This document shows positions 12,022 through 23,167 of a stretch of 64,000 nucleotides of DNA, piece by piece. The notes under the pieces were generated by a model. The model was not told the origin of the DNA. It ran no database searches and saw nothing but the letters and a program-made list of their open reading frames with translations. The stretch lies in contig JAFEKR010000030.1 of NCBI GenBank assembly GCA_019022495.1, forward strand, positions 620,001 to 684,000. The letters run 5' to 3'. This DNA is from Epichloe hybrida. Taxonomy: Eukaryota > Ascomycota > Sordariomycetes > Hypocreales > Clavicipitaceae. The first letter of the stretch is position 1; every line of letters starts with the position of its first letter. Both the position numbers and the translations under genes were made by a program.

Positions 12022-12642
12022 TCACGGCTCGCGCTCCTTGAATGAGTGTTGCATCTCCATCCCAGTATGAGTATACCCGCACTTGACGTAGAAGCCGCTC
12101 TTGGTAGGGTCGCAGTTGAGCAAGCTCTTAATACACCCGGCCTTCTTGGCAACACTGTCGAGAGCATTCATCATCTTCAGGCCAAGACCTTTGGACTGAT
12201 GGTCCTTTGAGATGCAGATTTCCTCCACGTGGCCTACCAGTGCGCGGTTCCAGATGCTGAACACTGTTAGTCTCGGTTTCACTTGAATGGTTTTTGTTGG
12301 CCTTTACGCGGTGGCCGTTCATACAGATGGGACCGCGAGAATTCCCAGCTTCAGCGTTTTGGCTTACAATTTACTTTCGATAATGACGGCACCGACCCCC
12401 ACGATGCGACCATTATGCTCGATGACGATGTAGTAGTAAGGTCCCTTGCCCTGGGTGTCCATCTCGTCGTAGCGGGTGCCGAATTCATCGGCTGTTTGGT
12501 CGCCGGTCCAGGTCAGATCGTGCAGGCATGTCAGAAAACCCTTGGCGTAGTCATCCTTTTCCAGAGGCCGGATGGTATATCCTTGGGGCATGGAAGAGGA
12601 GACATCTTCCGAGATGAGAGACGGGGGGAAGAGCGGCGCCAT
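12022..12642 (-). CDS. GNA1: glucosamine 6-phosphate N-acetyltransferase-like protein
   Basis: The product is predicted to transfer acetyl from acetyl-CoA to glucosamine 6-phosphate in the cytosolic pathway to UDP-GlcNAc, the precursor of chitin and glycans. Two exons are proposed: 12642-12375 and 12263-12022, joined over a 111-bp intron (donor GTAAAT, acceptor CAG), giving 169 aa. The N-terminal half has the family opening PQGYTIRPLEKDDYAKGF and YYYIVIEHNGRIVGVGA. The second half has LVGHVEEICIS, the acetyl-CoA loop QSKGLG and the terminal FYVKCGY block. The junction restores the spacing seen in fungal GNA1 proteins between the strand ending in Glu and LVGH. The end (QHSFKEREP) and the loop before LVGH (FSIWNRA) look divergent. 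It may be a second, non-essential copy; most fungi have one GNA1. The neighbouring RIP block fits a dispensable location. Confidence 0.8.
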
Positions 12643-13844
12643 GGTGGTCGTCTTGTGGTATGTGGGTCACGAGGCCGGCTGGAATATTCCGTCTTCCTAC
12701 ACTGAGCTGCTGCAGACAGGTGAAGCAGATGAGTAGATGAGGTGGATGCAACTTCCGAGAGAGTCAGACAGGATGGTGAGTGACTGGAGTCGAGACTTGG
12801 ACCTGGACGGGGTTTGATGGGTGTTTCGAGGCCCCACGTTTCCTGTAAACATTGGTTTTTCTTTCACAGGATTCACGCGGAAGGTTGGATCGACGGACAG
12901 CGCAGACCCGTTGACACTGCAAGATCCGTGACTCACGGTTTGATAATCGACCCCGGATATTTTCCTCTTTCGGTTCCTTTCGGTCCTTGGTCTCTGAAAT
13001 TTCCAGTCTTTGCACCTCTGAAATATCATTTGTATTTGTATCCTCAACCCGGCGAACCGCCCGACTTTGCCGCCCGACTTTGCCGCGTCTGCTAGACCAA
13101 ACCGGGACAAGGAGTACAAGTTGCTGGTGGCGATTTAAATTGTTATTTCTGTACCTCGTACTCCGTACACCACTGGATAGTCATCATTGGGCCGTCACTC
13201 GAATATGACGCCTGTAGATGTGCACACTTTGATCCGGTTGGATGTCGACGTGTGCGAGTTTCAAGAATCACTTGGCGGGCGGGAAATGGCAGTCTGATTA
13301 CTGCAGCATGCTTGAGCCTGGCTGATGATGATTCGCCCGCCCCTCGTCACCGCTGCCACCCCCCCCCCCCTCTCCTCCCTCCTTTCCCTCGGTATTATTA
13401 TCAACAGCCTCTCTGTGTTTCTCTCTGGGGGTCGCCCACTATTAGGCCTAGTCATGCCCGCTCCTTACAACCTTCTGCTGATCTGATCTGACTGACCAGA
13501 AGCATGGCCGCTCCTGCTGCATGTGACCTGGCAATACTGGCAGTGTAGGCTGGCTGTCATGGCGCGGAACTGCCCCAACGCTCGTTGCTCGTTCGATTTT
13601 CTTGTTTTCTTGTTTATCTGAGCCAGATTTAGGTTCCTCATGTGCATTTTGCTGAAGCCAAAGATCTACTCCAAATGTTTCCATGTTCAGTTGAAGATAA
13701 TACACGTGAAGCAAGATAATACGGCGCGGCCTTGTGAGAAGGCAGAAGGCACAGCACTTGCCCTACTAGTGAGGTCTGCAGCGTCTGCTCCACTCTCACT
13801 TGGGCACGTCAGATTGGACCCCTGCCGCCCCGCGCTTTCCCTTA
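12643..13844. other. intergenic, upstream of the acetyltransferase
   Basis: No gene is recognised. It contains the 11-bp word GTACTCCGTAC at 13158-13168, a polypyrimidine stretch with a long C run near 13358-13390, and short open frames on both strands without known motifs. It holds the promoter of the minus-strand acetyltransferase gene. Confidence 0.5.
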
Positions 13845-14243
13845 GGTGTGATCCAGACGGGCGCAGTCGTCTAAAATTCGGCGCAGTTGTTTAAAATTCG
13901 TCATTTTTGGACCCACAATTCTGTTAACGCTGGTGTTTTCCCATATTTAGACAGTGTTTTACAGTATATATAACCTAGGTAGTTACTATACCCTTATTTA
14001 TAATATACTAAGATAGTAAGGGTACTCTAAGGGCTAGTTAGATAGCTAAAAGAGGGAAGCCCTAGAGAAAAAGACTACTGGCGTACTCTTTTCTAGTATG
14101 CTAAATATTTTGGCGTACTCTAAAGAAAAGCGCACTCTAGATAGTATAAAGTAAGGTCTCCACCTATTTTCATAGCTAGCTTGTACCTACGGGGGTCTTA
14201 AGTGCGCCAGCTTTTAGACGACTGCGCCCGTCTGGATCACACC
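13845..14243. mobile_element. MITE-like element with 32-bp terminal inverted repeats
   Basis: The 32 bases from 13845 (starting GGTGTGATCCAGACGGGCGC) are the exact reverse complement of 14212-14243. Both ends are flanked by CTTA (13841-13844 and 14244-14247), a likely 4-bp target duplication. The 399-bp body has no coding capacity. Its core (about 13970-14190) is AT-rich with words like those in the RIP block. Just inside the left repeat a 20-bp unit is duplicated in tandem (13861-13880 and 13881-13900). Perfect TIRs, target duplication, small size and lack of a gene define a non-autonomous DNA transposon. The superfamily is not clear: a 4-bp duplication does not fit the commonest fungal Tc1/mariner (TA) type. 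Confidence 0.85.
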
Positions 14244-14247
14244 CTTA

Positions 14248-14904
14248 TTAGTAAGGTTACTGTACAGCCATGGCCCATGGGACCACCGTAAGGTCCGTAA
14301 CAGCAACTCATTCATAGCACCTGCTCGTGGCACCTGCTCGTGGCGCCTGCCAGATGGTCTTTCTCAGCAGATTGGGGCCTCCCTACTGGCTGCATCTGAT
14401 GGCATCAACTCAGTATTACTCCGTGCACCTGTTGCTGCAATAGCTCCATCCTCCCCCGACTCCACATGCACACCCAGACTGTGTGGCCCCGTCCACGCCG
14501 GCCGCTAGGCTAGCCGCAACAATGCCAGGCAACAAGCTTGGGCTAGGGTCCTGGGGCGAGCCAGGATCCCGACGTAGCCTTCATCATCGTTCTTCCGTCT
14601 TCGCGCTCAGTCCTCTCCAACCTCGCGCTTGAGGGGAGCTGCCTTTGCCGTTGCGTCCACAGACCTGGGCATATTGCAGTCTCCAAAGACTGGTCCCTTT
14701 TCTCTGTGCATCATCTTATCGCCTTGGACGTTGCTCAGCGCCGCCTTTCCGCTGCGTCACAGCGCAGTCAGGCTGCCTTTTGAGCACCAGCACAAAGTAG
14801 CAGCATATCTGAACCTTATTACGTCTTACTTTCTATCCGCAGATCCAGCTCGAACTCAATTCTCTCCCTCTCCTCCCACACCGCCTCCCAGTATCCTATT
14901 TAGC
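14248..14904. promoter_or_regulatory. upstream region of ATG26
   Basis: About 660 bp between the MITE-like element and the ATG26 start codon. The last 150 bp are pyrimidine-rich, typical of a fungal leader. The frame upstream of the chosen ATG is open but contains no other ATG. Short direct repeats (CACCTGCTCGTGG) occur near 14320-14345. No TATA box was assigned. Confidence 0.4.
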
Positions 14905-17900
14905 ATGGATAGCTTCCCGTCCTTGTCGCTAAACGGCGACGGGGATGCTGAAGACCGCAAACTGACCCGTGCCGACGAACGCAGCAACGGCACTCGGAGA
15001 CGAGTCAGTCGAAAGCTCCAAAAGAAGAAACCCGATGATTCCACAGGCGCCACCCCCGATATGCCAGAGCCCTTGAAGCAAAGCGATAGTGACGACGAGG
15101 ACTCGCCGAATGATATCGTTTCTCGACGTGGCCGAGCAGTGTCTGTCAATATGAATCAAAGTATTTTCGGTCTTATAGCTGCGGCAGGGTCTCGGGTTGA
15201 TTTCAACACACGATTCGACGACGGCAGCAGCGACGAAGAAGATGGGGAAAATGCGGAGGGCTCCGGGAGTCGAGACCTCTCCCAAACCGTTATATTCCCT
15301 TCCCGAGCCAAGGACGAGAGACGTGGGCACAACAAGAAGCTATCATCTGGACAAAGACTGCTTAAATCTCTTTCCACCCTTCCGAAACGCAAAAGCAAGA
15401 AGCGCGAATCAGTTCAACTATCTGCTCCGCCATTGGAGTCCTCAGACGATGCAAACGAGTCCATCGAGGACTCCCAACCACCAGCCGTAGTTCTCGGCGG
15501 GAAGGATGACCGATCAGTCTCTATAATGAGCCGCATGGTCCAGGCCAGGGCTAAAATGACCGCAAGACCCAGCTTCGACATGGAGAGGCGATCTAGCGAC
15601 ATCGCAGCAAGTGACGATGGCGACGAGACTTCGGCGTTGGCTAAGCGGCTCATGGAGATATTCGAATTTGACGAGCCAGAACAAGTCATAGAAGGTGCGT
15701 CCTGACATCGGTTTCCGGAAGACACCAATGTGCCATCTTTTGACTTACCATGATGCCCTTGTTTCTAGAATATCCTTGCTGGTTACTGCAAAGCGTGCTC
15801 CTCCAAGGCTTCCTGTATATCACAGCCAAACATGTTTGCTTCTACGCCTACCTCCCAAAGAAAGCCGTGCGTTCGGTCCCAAGTCTTTGTTGAATCACTA
15901 GACAGCTGGCTGACCATTTCATAGAATACCGTGGCCAAGTCTGGTTACATGTCCAAGAGCGGCAAGCGGAACCCAAAGTATCATAGATACTGGTTTCGTT
16001 TGAAGGGTGATGTGCTATCATACTACCGAGACTCGACAAATCTTTACTTTCCACACGGACAAGTCGATCTCAGATTTGGCATTTCAGCCAACATTGTTGA
16101 CAAGGACAGGGATGGTCTGCAATTCAACGTGGTCACCAGTCATCGAACCTACAATTTCAAGGCCGACAGTGCTCCAAGTGCAAAGGAATGGGTCAAGAGC
16201 CTTCAGCGAGTCATTTTTCGGAGTCACAACGAAGGCGACAGCGTCAAGATATCACTTCCCATCAACAATATAATCGACGTGGAGGAGACGCAGATGATTG
16301 AGTTCTCTGACACATGCAAAATCCGAGTCATTGACAACGACGAGACCTATGCGATCGATGAGGTACGTCCCCCTGGCATGGAAAGAGTTGGCGGATCCTA
16401 ACAAGACTTGACTAAATCTTCTTTCGCGCAGTATTTCTTTTCCTTCTTCAACTTTGGTAAGGAGGCCATCAACGTTCTCAAGATACTCGTAGACGGCGCT
16501 TCATCGAACAGCAGGACCGCTGGAAAGCTTATCGCAGAGGAAGGGCACCTGCACTATGGTGAAGAAGAGCAAGGCATGAAGAGCGAGCACATCTCCCGTC
16601 AGACCCCACGTCTGCCATCACAGTCATCAGCGCGCCACAGCCTCCAGGTCGACAAAAGTCGCACGCCAAAACTCCCTGAGCCTGTCAAAGCTACTTTGGC
16701 ACCCATTTCACCGCACGCGACTGGCTCTGGTCCACGGGCTAGTGGGGAATGTTCGTCTCGGCCCAGCATGGATGCTTTGCGTCAGATGGGTAGACGGAGC
16801 CACGAGGTTTCGAGTATGATGCGAGAGCAAGGTCCTCGGAGGAGTTTCAGCGGACACCGCAGAACCCAAAGCACTCGTCGTGTGGAGGAGAAGGCGCCCA
16901 AGCAAGGCTTGGAGTCGTCTGGTTCCAACCTGCAGTTGTCTACCGAGGATCCCAGCTTTTCCAACCTGACAATGTCTGTTGCTACCGAAGATCCATCAGC
17001 GAGTCAAATACTTCAGGGCAGTGAAGTTTTCCACAGTCCTACCATGCGTCGATCTGATGCATCAAGCCAGTCCACCGAGGACAAGGGCGATGATTTGCCA
17101 AGGGAGTCCGAGCCGTCTCTTCCTGGCGCTTCGCTTCCTGCTCAGCACGCAGCAACCACGGGACACATCAGCCAGCTTGGATACCACGAGAAAATCGCGC
17201 GGCAGCCTGTAGTCCCCGCTACTCCGACACTTCAGAGCATCACCAAAATGGGCTCTTATCCCCTCCAGCGTGCCGGCGCTTTCGCAGACTACCTGAACAA
17301 GACCGGTAAGCGCATGAGCTCACTTCTAGCAACGGAATCTATGGGGTATGTCGAGAAGGTGTCGGGTATGTGGAAGGGTGGTCGGAAACATTACGGTGAG
17401 CCTGCGGGGCTTCGGCCAGACGAAGACGAGCTGGAAGAGGATTCTGATGGAAAAGTTCAAACTTCGATGGAACGTTTCCGTGCTCACTTTGCATTGCCCG
17501 CAACGGAAAGACTTCAAGCTACGTATTTCGGCTGCATCATTCGGGTTCTGCCTCTGTACGGCAAGATCTACATCAGCGACAAGTCGTTTTGTTTCCGCAG
17601 TCTCCTGCCTGGCACGAGAACCAAGCTGATTCTGCCCTTGAAAGACATTGAAACTGCTCACAAGGAGAAAGGTTTCCGTCTGGGTTACTCTGGACTTACA
17701 GTTGTTATTCGTGGTCATGAGGAGCTTTTTTTTGAGTTTAGCCAGGTGGATGTCCGCGATGACTGTACGGTGACTTTGCTACAAAGTCTGGAAACATGTC
17801 GATATCTCAGAGAATCGGGGATTCTGCATCAAGAGGAGAAGGAGGAACAGGAAGCAGCCATGGCTGAAAGAGATGCCCTCAAATCTGCAAGACAGGAAGA

Positions 17901-19574
17901 GTATCCTCAACATGAAGTCATGCCACCGCAAGAAGCCGAATCGCAGCCCAACGCGCCGACTATACTCATGGACGAGACGGATGGCTCATTTCTGAACTTC
18001 AAGCCCCCGCAATCCATGCGGATCACATGCTTAACGATTGGTTCCAGGGGTGACGTGCAGCCGTACATTTCACTTTGCAAAGGCTTGCTGGCTGAAGGAC
18101 ACAAGCCTCGCATCGCCACGCACGCCGAGTTCCAGGACTGGGTCGAGTCTCACGGAATCGAGTTCAGGAAGGTCGAGGGGGACCCAAGCGAGCTCATGCG
18201 CTTGTGCATTGAGAATGGCACCTTCACGCTCTCATTTCTTCGTGAAGCCAGCTCTGCCTTCCGTGGCTGGCTGGACGAGCTGCTCGACTCAGCCTATACA
18301 GCATGTGAGGGATCAGAACTCTTGATCGAGTCGCCATCTGCGATGGCCGGTATTCACATCGCGGAAAGGCTCGGCATCCCTTACTTCAGGGCTTTCACCA
18401 TGCCCTGGACCAGAACCCGCGCTTACCCACATGCTTTCATCATGCCTGAGCACAAGATGGGTGGAGCGTACAATTACATGACATATGTCATGTTTGATAA
18501 CATATTTTGGAAGGCGACCGCGCAGCAAATCAATCGCTGGCGCAACAAGACGCTTGGCCTGCCCAACACAAGCTTGGAGAAGATGCAACCCAACAAGGTG
18601 CCGTTCCTCTACAACTTCAGCCCCAGTGTCGTTGCCCCGCCTCTTGACTTCTCAGACTGGATCAGAGTCACGGGGTATTGGTTCTTGGACGAGGGTGACG
18701 AATACGAGCCGCCACAAGCGCTCTCTGATTTTATCAAGAAGGCGAGGGATGACGGCAAGAAGCTGGTGTATGTCGGTTTCGGTTCGATTATTGTGAATGA
18801 CCCGGCCAAAATGACGCAAGAGGTCATTGATGCCGTGCTGAAAGCCGACGTTAGATGCATCCTGTCCAAGGGATGGTCGGATCGCATCTCGCCGAAAGAG
18901 GATCCGGCTAAACCGCGCCCAGACGAGCCAGAGATGCCTGCCGAAATCATGGTCATCAATTCTGCGCCGCACGATTGGCTTTTCAGCCAGATTGACGCGG
19001 CGGCCCATCATGGTGGCTCGGGCACAACGGGTGCCAGTCTGAGGGCTGGACTCCCCACCATTATTCGACCATTTTTTGGCGATCAGTTCTTCTTTGCCAG
19101 TCGCGTCGAAGACCTTGGTGTAGGAGTAGGCTTGAAGCGATGGGGCTCCAACAGCTTTGGCAGAGCGTTATGGCAGGCCACTCGAAACGAGCGCATGATT
19201 GTCAAGGCCCGTGTCTTGGGAGAGCAGATCCGCAAGGTATGTATCGACCAAATTTGTCAATGAATGACAGCCTTGAATGCTTGACGAAGAAGGTGATGCT
19301 GACATGTAATCGTGAAACACAGGACAAAGGAGTTGAAACTGCTATTCAAAACATTTATCGCGATCTCGAATACGCAAAGAGCCTAATAAAGCGCAAGATG
19401 GGCCCCAACGACCTACCAGATGCCGAGGAAGACGACGAGACGGAAGAAAGCTGGACATTCATAGGATCCGACGAGCCGGACCCGGACATGGTGACCAAGA
19501 AACTTAGCGAGGGACTCGGTGGCGTGGGCTTGAGTGAACAGAAGGGCTTAGGGAGGAAATTCACCAAGGCATAA
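14905..19574 (+). CDS. ATG26: sterol 3-beta-glucosyltransferase
   Basis: This enzyme transfers glucose from UDP-glucose to the 3-hydroxyl of ergosterol at membranes; its orthologue is needed for pexophagy in some yeasts and in plant-infecting fungi. Five exons are proposed: 14905-15694, 15769-15866, 15925-16362, 16432-19236 and 19323-19574, giving 1460 aa, the usual family length. Order: Ser/Asp/Glu-rich N-terminus; first GRAM domain (residues about 250-296, ending YAYLPKKA); PH domain (about 300-400, [20 protein letters not shown]); low-complexity linker; second GRAM (about 785-870, [18 protein letters not shown]); GT28-type N-terminal Rossmann domain from about 970 ([20 protein letters not shown]); and a C-terminal donor-binding domain with the UGT signature [15 protein letters not shown] near residue 1299. 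An acidic tail follows. All junctions keep frame and agree with conserved sequence. A single upstream ATG choice (MDSFPSLSL) is the first in frame. Confidence 0.95.
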
Positions 19575-21021
19575 AGAGGAGGGGGTGGATGGCAACCTAT
19601 TTTGAAACCATGATGTTAATGTCTAAACCGCCGAAGAGTTCGAATTCGGAATCGAATTATTGGGTACAAGATATGGATAGGAACATGACTACAACGACAA
19701 CAGTATGACTCGATTTCGGGTGTGTCAGGATCGGAGAACTGGATTTGTTGGAATGATTCGGGTGACATTGAATCAATGCAGCCCCGGACGATGCACTCGA
19801 CATGATGCAACACTTGTCTTATTCAGCATAGATTACAAAGCATGATAGACGCGGCGTAGTTGATTCAATATTACTCTTGATCTTTTTTTTTTTCGAAGAC
19901 ACGGCGGTCATGGCTGTAACGTGTTGGTTAATTCTCTTCAGTTCCTGCAGGTATAAATCACCAAATGGAGCATGTTATGCTAACATGCGGCAATGATGTA
20001 TCTCCAAGGCATAAAACGGGTTCGGCTTCCTTCGGGGAGCAAGGGGAGCAAGGGGGACGTGGATGGGTGGATGGGTAGGTATGTATGTAGTAGGTAAGTA
20101 GGTCCTTGTCAGGAGCGCTGTCTCTTCCTCTTGTGATGCTGTCCTTGGTCACTGTTGGTTATTCCCTTGAGCTCAATCAGGGTTAGTGGAGCATGGGGAG
20201 AATGTAATAAAGAGCAAGACGTCAAACTTCTCTTCCTCGCTTAGCTTATTTGACTTTTTGTCTTTTATTAGACTCTTTTTGTTATAACATTTGCTTTCTT
20301 TCCTCGGTGTACTATGGAATAGGGCGCGGTAGCGAAGAGGGTGAGTTTTTTTTTGGTCTTTTTTCAAATGAAGCATGAGATGATGCCGTCGAGACAGGGG
20401 GCAGGCCAGGAGCGGGGGTAGTGAGTACAGGGCCCCTGGCCGCTGGTCTGGGGGGGCAGGGGACCGGTCAACTGAACAGGTCCGTTCCGGTCCATTCTGC
20501 AGATGGTCTGGTCACTCTGGTGCCTCCTATCCTTCCTCCTTGTTGGACGAAAGGACGTCTTCGCCAATGTCACGAGAACAAGGTATGTCATCCGATCGAT
20601 TTGATTGTGGTGCGATGCGATGCCCAACTCTGTCAGATGATCAAGATAAAAGTCGGGGTTTGCATATCATGGGGGGAAAGCGTCCGAGTCAAACATTCTT
20701 CGGCGTCAAACGCCAAGTGGCTTCTTGCCCTTTTCTTTTCTTGTCGTGAAAAGTCGCCTCATCCAATGGCAGAGTTTGCGTTTTTTATCTCCGTTTTATT
20801 ACTAGGATTCGGGAACGTAAGCGCGTCATGTGACTGTCCGTCCCATTGTATGTACATACATATTGTACGCCCAAGTTGCCGAGTTGATCACCGGCCATTG
20901 AAGATACAGGCAGATATATCCACGAGCCCTGCAATTGAACCAGCCAAACCTTTTCCTGCTCTAATCGGCCCAGTTGCAATATCCGCGCGGTGGCCAAGAT
21001 CGTGCCGCCATATCTTAAATC
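19575..21021. other. intergenic between ATG26 and the dienelactone hydrolase
   Basis: About 1.45 kb. The first part is the ATG26 3' flank. A frame open from 20421 to 21038 (plus) is long but lacks any known motif and reads as low-similarity composition, so it is not called. A run of T (about 19884-19895) and G-rich patches near 20400-20460 are present. No RNA gene was recognised. Confidence 0.5.
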
Positions 21022-21719
21022 ATGTCCTGCGCCGCTAACAAATCGTCTTCAAGGTAATGCCCCCCCTGTTTCTCTGCTTTTCAATATTCAAACTGCTCTA
21101 GCCCCCGGCAATATATTCACTCGATTGTAAGCTGGCCGTGCCTGGCATGCACACGCTTCACACACTGCATCTTCGTCCCCCTCGGCTAATCTCGGTCGGT
21201 AGTGCTGCTCTGGTTCGAACTCTCGTCGTCGCAATCCCCTTCTTCATTCGCTGCAGACCGTCAAAGACGTATCCCAGCGTCAAAGGCTTCTTTGAGCAGC
21301 TTCGCAAAGAGGAAGGTGATCAGTTTTCCGTCGGAGCCGCGGGTTTCTGCTGGGGCGGCAAACACACCGTTACACTTTCTCACGGTGTCGACAACGGTGC
21401 GACGCCGCTTATTGATGCTGCCTTTACGGCGCATCCCAGTTTCCTCAGCATCCCCGGCGATATTGAAAAGATCAAGGTCCCTGTCTCATTTGCCTGCCCC
21501 GAGGATGACAACCAGGTGACGCCGCTCAAGATCGAGTCGATCAGATCGATTGTCGAAAAGCTCCCCGCCGCATCGCGAGGCGAGGTTCGTGTTTATGAAA
21601 ATACCGGTCATGGCTTCGCTGTCCGCGCAGATCTCAAGGTCCCCGATGTTGCGAAACAAGCTGATGAGGCTGAGAACCAGGCAGTTGCGTGGTTCCACGC
21701 TCATTCCAAGAAACCATGA
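21022..21719 (+). CDS. dienelactone hydrolase family protein, N-terminally shortened
   Basis: An alpha/beta-hydrolase of the dienelactone hydrolase family, which cleaves lactone or ester bonds. Proposed exons are 21022-21053 (MSCAANKSSS plus two bases) and 21203-21719, joined in frame over a 149-bp intron, giving 182 aa. The catalytic Cys elbow GFCWGGK, the Asp segment PEDDNQVTP and the His segment NTGHGFAVR are all present. Family members of this type are about 250 aa and begin with MSC followed by a sheet region of some 80-90 residues; that region is missing here, although the MSC start and the stretch LVRTLVVAIPFFIR just before the core remain. It looks like an internal deletion that happens to splice in frame. 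The product may be unstable, so a decaying gene is possible. The substrate is unknown. Confidence 0.65.
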
Positions 21720-22368
21720 GAAGGTGGTGCTCTAGCTAAGGGTGTCGAGGGCCCTTCCCAAGGGTACCTTGCCGCGACGAATGAATTTCGGGATGCAGTG
21801 CGATACCCAAAAAAAAAAAAAAAATGTCTGAAAATGCTAGGGGGGTATCCTATCCTGACCTTGGCATAAGCAACGACGTGTATGCAGTAATAATTGGAAA
21901 CCCATGCGACGCTCGTTTTTCGCAGGGGCAGTTGTGCAGGCTATTGTGCAGTTGCAAGTCGTCAATGCTATCTGGCAATTATGATGCAACTGAAGCTTTT
22001 CTTGTATCGTGAACTAGTCGGCAACTTCACGATATTTGTTCTACAGCGATGCGTAAGAGAATGTGGAAAAAAAAGGCAGCCTCTACAGGGTAGGCCGTAG
22101 CCAGATCCATACTCTTACGTAAGCCACCAGCTCCAGCCAGTCAGTGCTCTGGCAGCCAGTCGCACCTCACATCTTCAATTCGAGACGTTGAATCGTTGGA
22201 TCACTAATTCCGGCGACGACGTGCACCACGGACAATTTGGGAGGCAGGCGGCATCAGATCAGAAGCCTAGTTTCCTTCTGCGAATACACCTCGACACAGC
22301 ACCCAGCCTCGATTCATTGACCTCCAACCGCCGATAACCTCGAATTGTCTAGACGAAATACCCTCAGG
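21720..22368. other. intergenic, dienelactone hydrolase to GRIM-19
   Basis: About 650 bp holding the 3' flank of the hydrolase, a poly-A tract of about 16 bases near 21808-21823, and the promoter and leader of the complex I subunit gene. No other gene was recognised. Confidence 0.5.
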
Positions 22369-23167
22369 ATGGCACAGGATATGCCCCCCAAGGGCGGGTA
22401 CGAGCCCGTCCAGTACAAGGTACGTGGAGGCAAGGCCCTGGTGTTTGCACGTTTCCAGAGAGCTAGTTTTGCACGATCGAAAGCTTGCGCAATGCTTGCT
22501 TCCTCCTGTCCCGCCCAATGGATCATGTGGGCACGGCGCACCCCTTGCTCGAGCTCAAGGGCCATATCCGAACGGCAACAAGAAAATATTTGAATAGACG
22601 AAGTACTTACCGACGTTTACGATGGACAGCGAAACCTTCCAGCCAAGGGCTTTCGTCCCGGTATCTTACTGCTTGGAGCTGGAGCCATCATGGGCTTCGG
22701 CTGGTACAAGCTGATCGGTGGCATTCGCGAGGCCAAGTATGTGTTGTTTCCCTTCTCGCTGCGGAGGAAACCGGACGAAACGAATCTGATGAGGACCGCG
22801 GAGCTGAGCTGCGAAATATGCAGCATCGTCACGTAAATCGGACAAGTATGGACTCTTGACTGACCAATTTAACCACAGCGAGCTGGCCCGTGAGAAGATG
22901 TGGGCTCGCATCCACCTGATACCCCTCTTGCAAGCCGAAGAAGACCGCGACCAAGTCCGAAGGTACTGGGCCGACCAGAAGCGGGAGAAGGAGCTGATGG
23001 GCGAGAACACGAAGGTGTACAATAACGAGAGGCATGTTTTGCCAACGCCCCCTTCTCTGCCAAGGACTTGCTTGATTGTCCTGGAAGTAATGTGGTTGAC
23101 TAACCTTTTCTGTCACAGTCGATTCATACGCCCGACATTTGCTGTGTCTCCTGCGCCATCTAAGTAG
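22369..23167 (+). CDS. NADH:ubiquinone oxidoreductase GRIM-19/NDUFA13-type subunit
   Basis: Accessory subunit of mitochondrial complex I, in the inner membrane. Four exons: 22369-22419, 22630-22736, 22879-23031 and 23119-23167, giving 119 aa, close to fungal orthologues. It opens MAQDMPPKGGYEPVQYK, continues RNLPAKGFRPG, has one membrane span (about residues 26-45, ILLLGAGAIMGFGWYKLIGG), then the conserved NELAREKMWARIHLIPLLQAE helix and ends FIRPTFAVSP. The third intron must use a GC donor (AG|GCATGT): no GT nearby restores the frame into FIRPTFAVSP. This adds one residue (Ser) compared with my recollection of relatives. Intron 1 (210 bp) is long for this window. Confidence 0.9.

Noticed and set aside
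20421..21038. 205-codon open frame on the plus strand
   Set aside because: No domain, low-quality composition, and it runs into the first exon of the dienelactone hydrolase in another frame; judged a chance frame.
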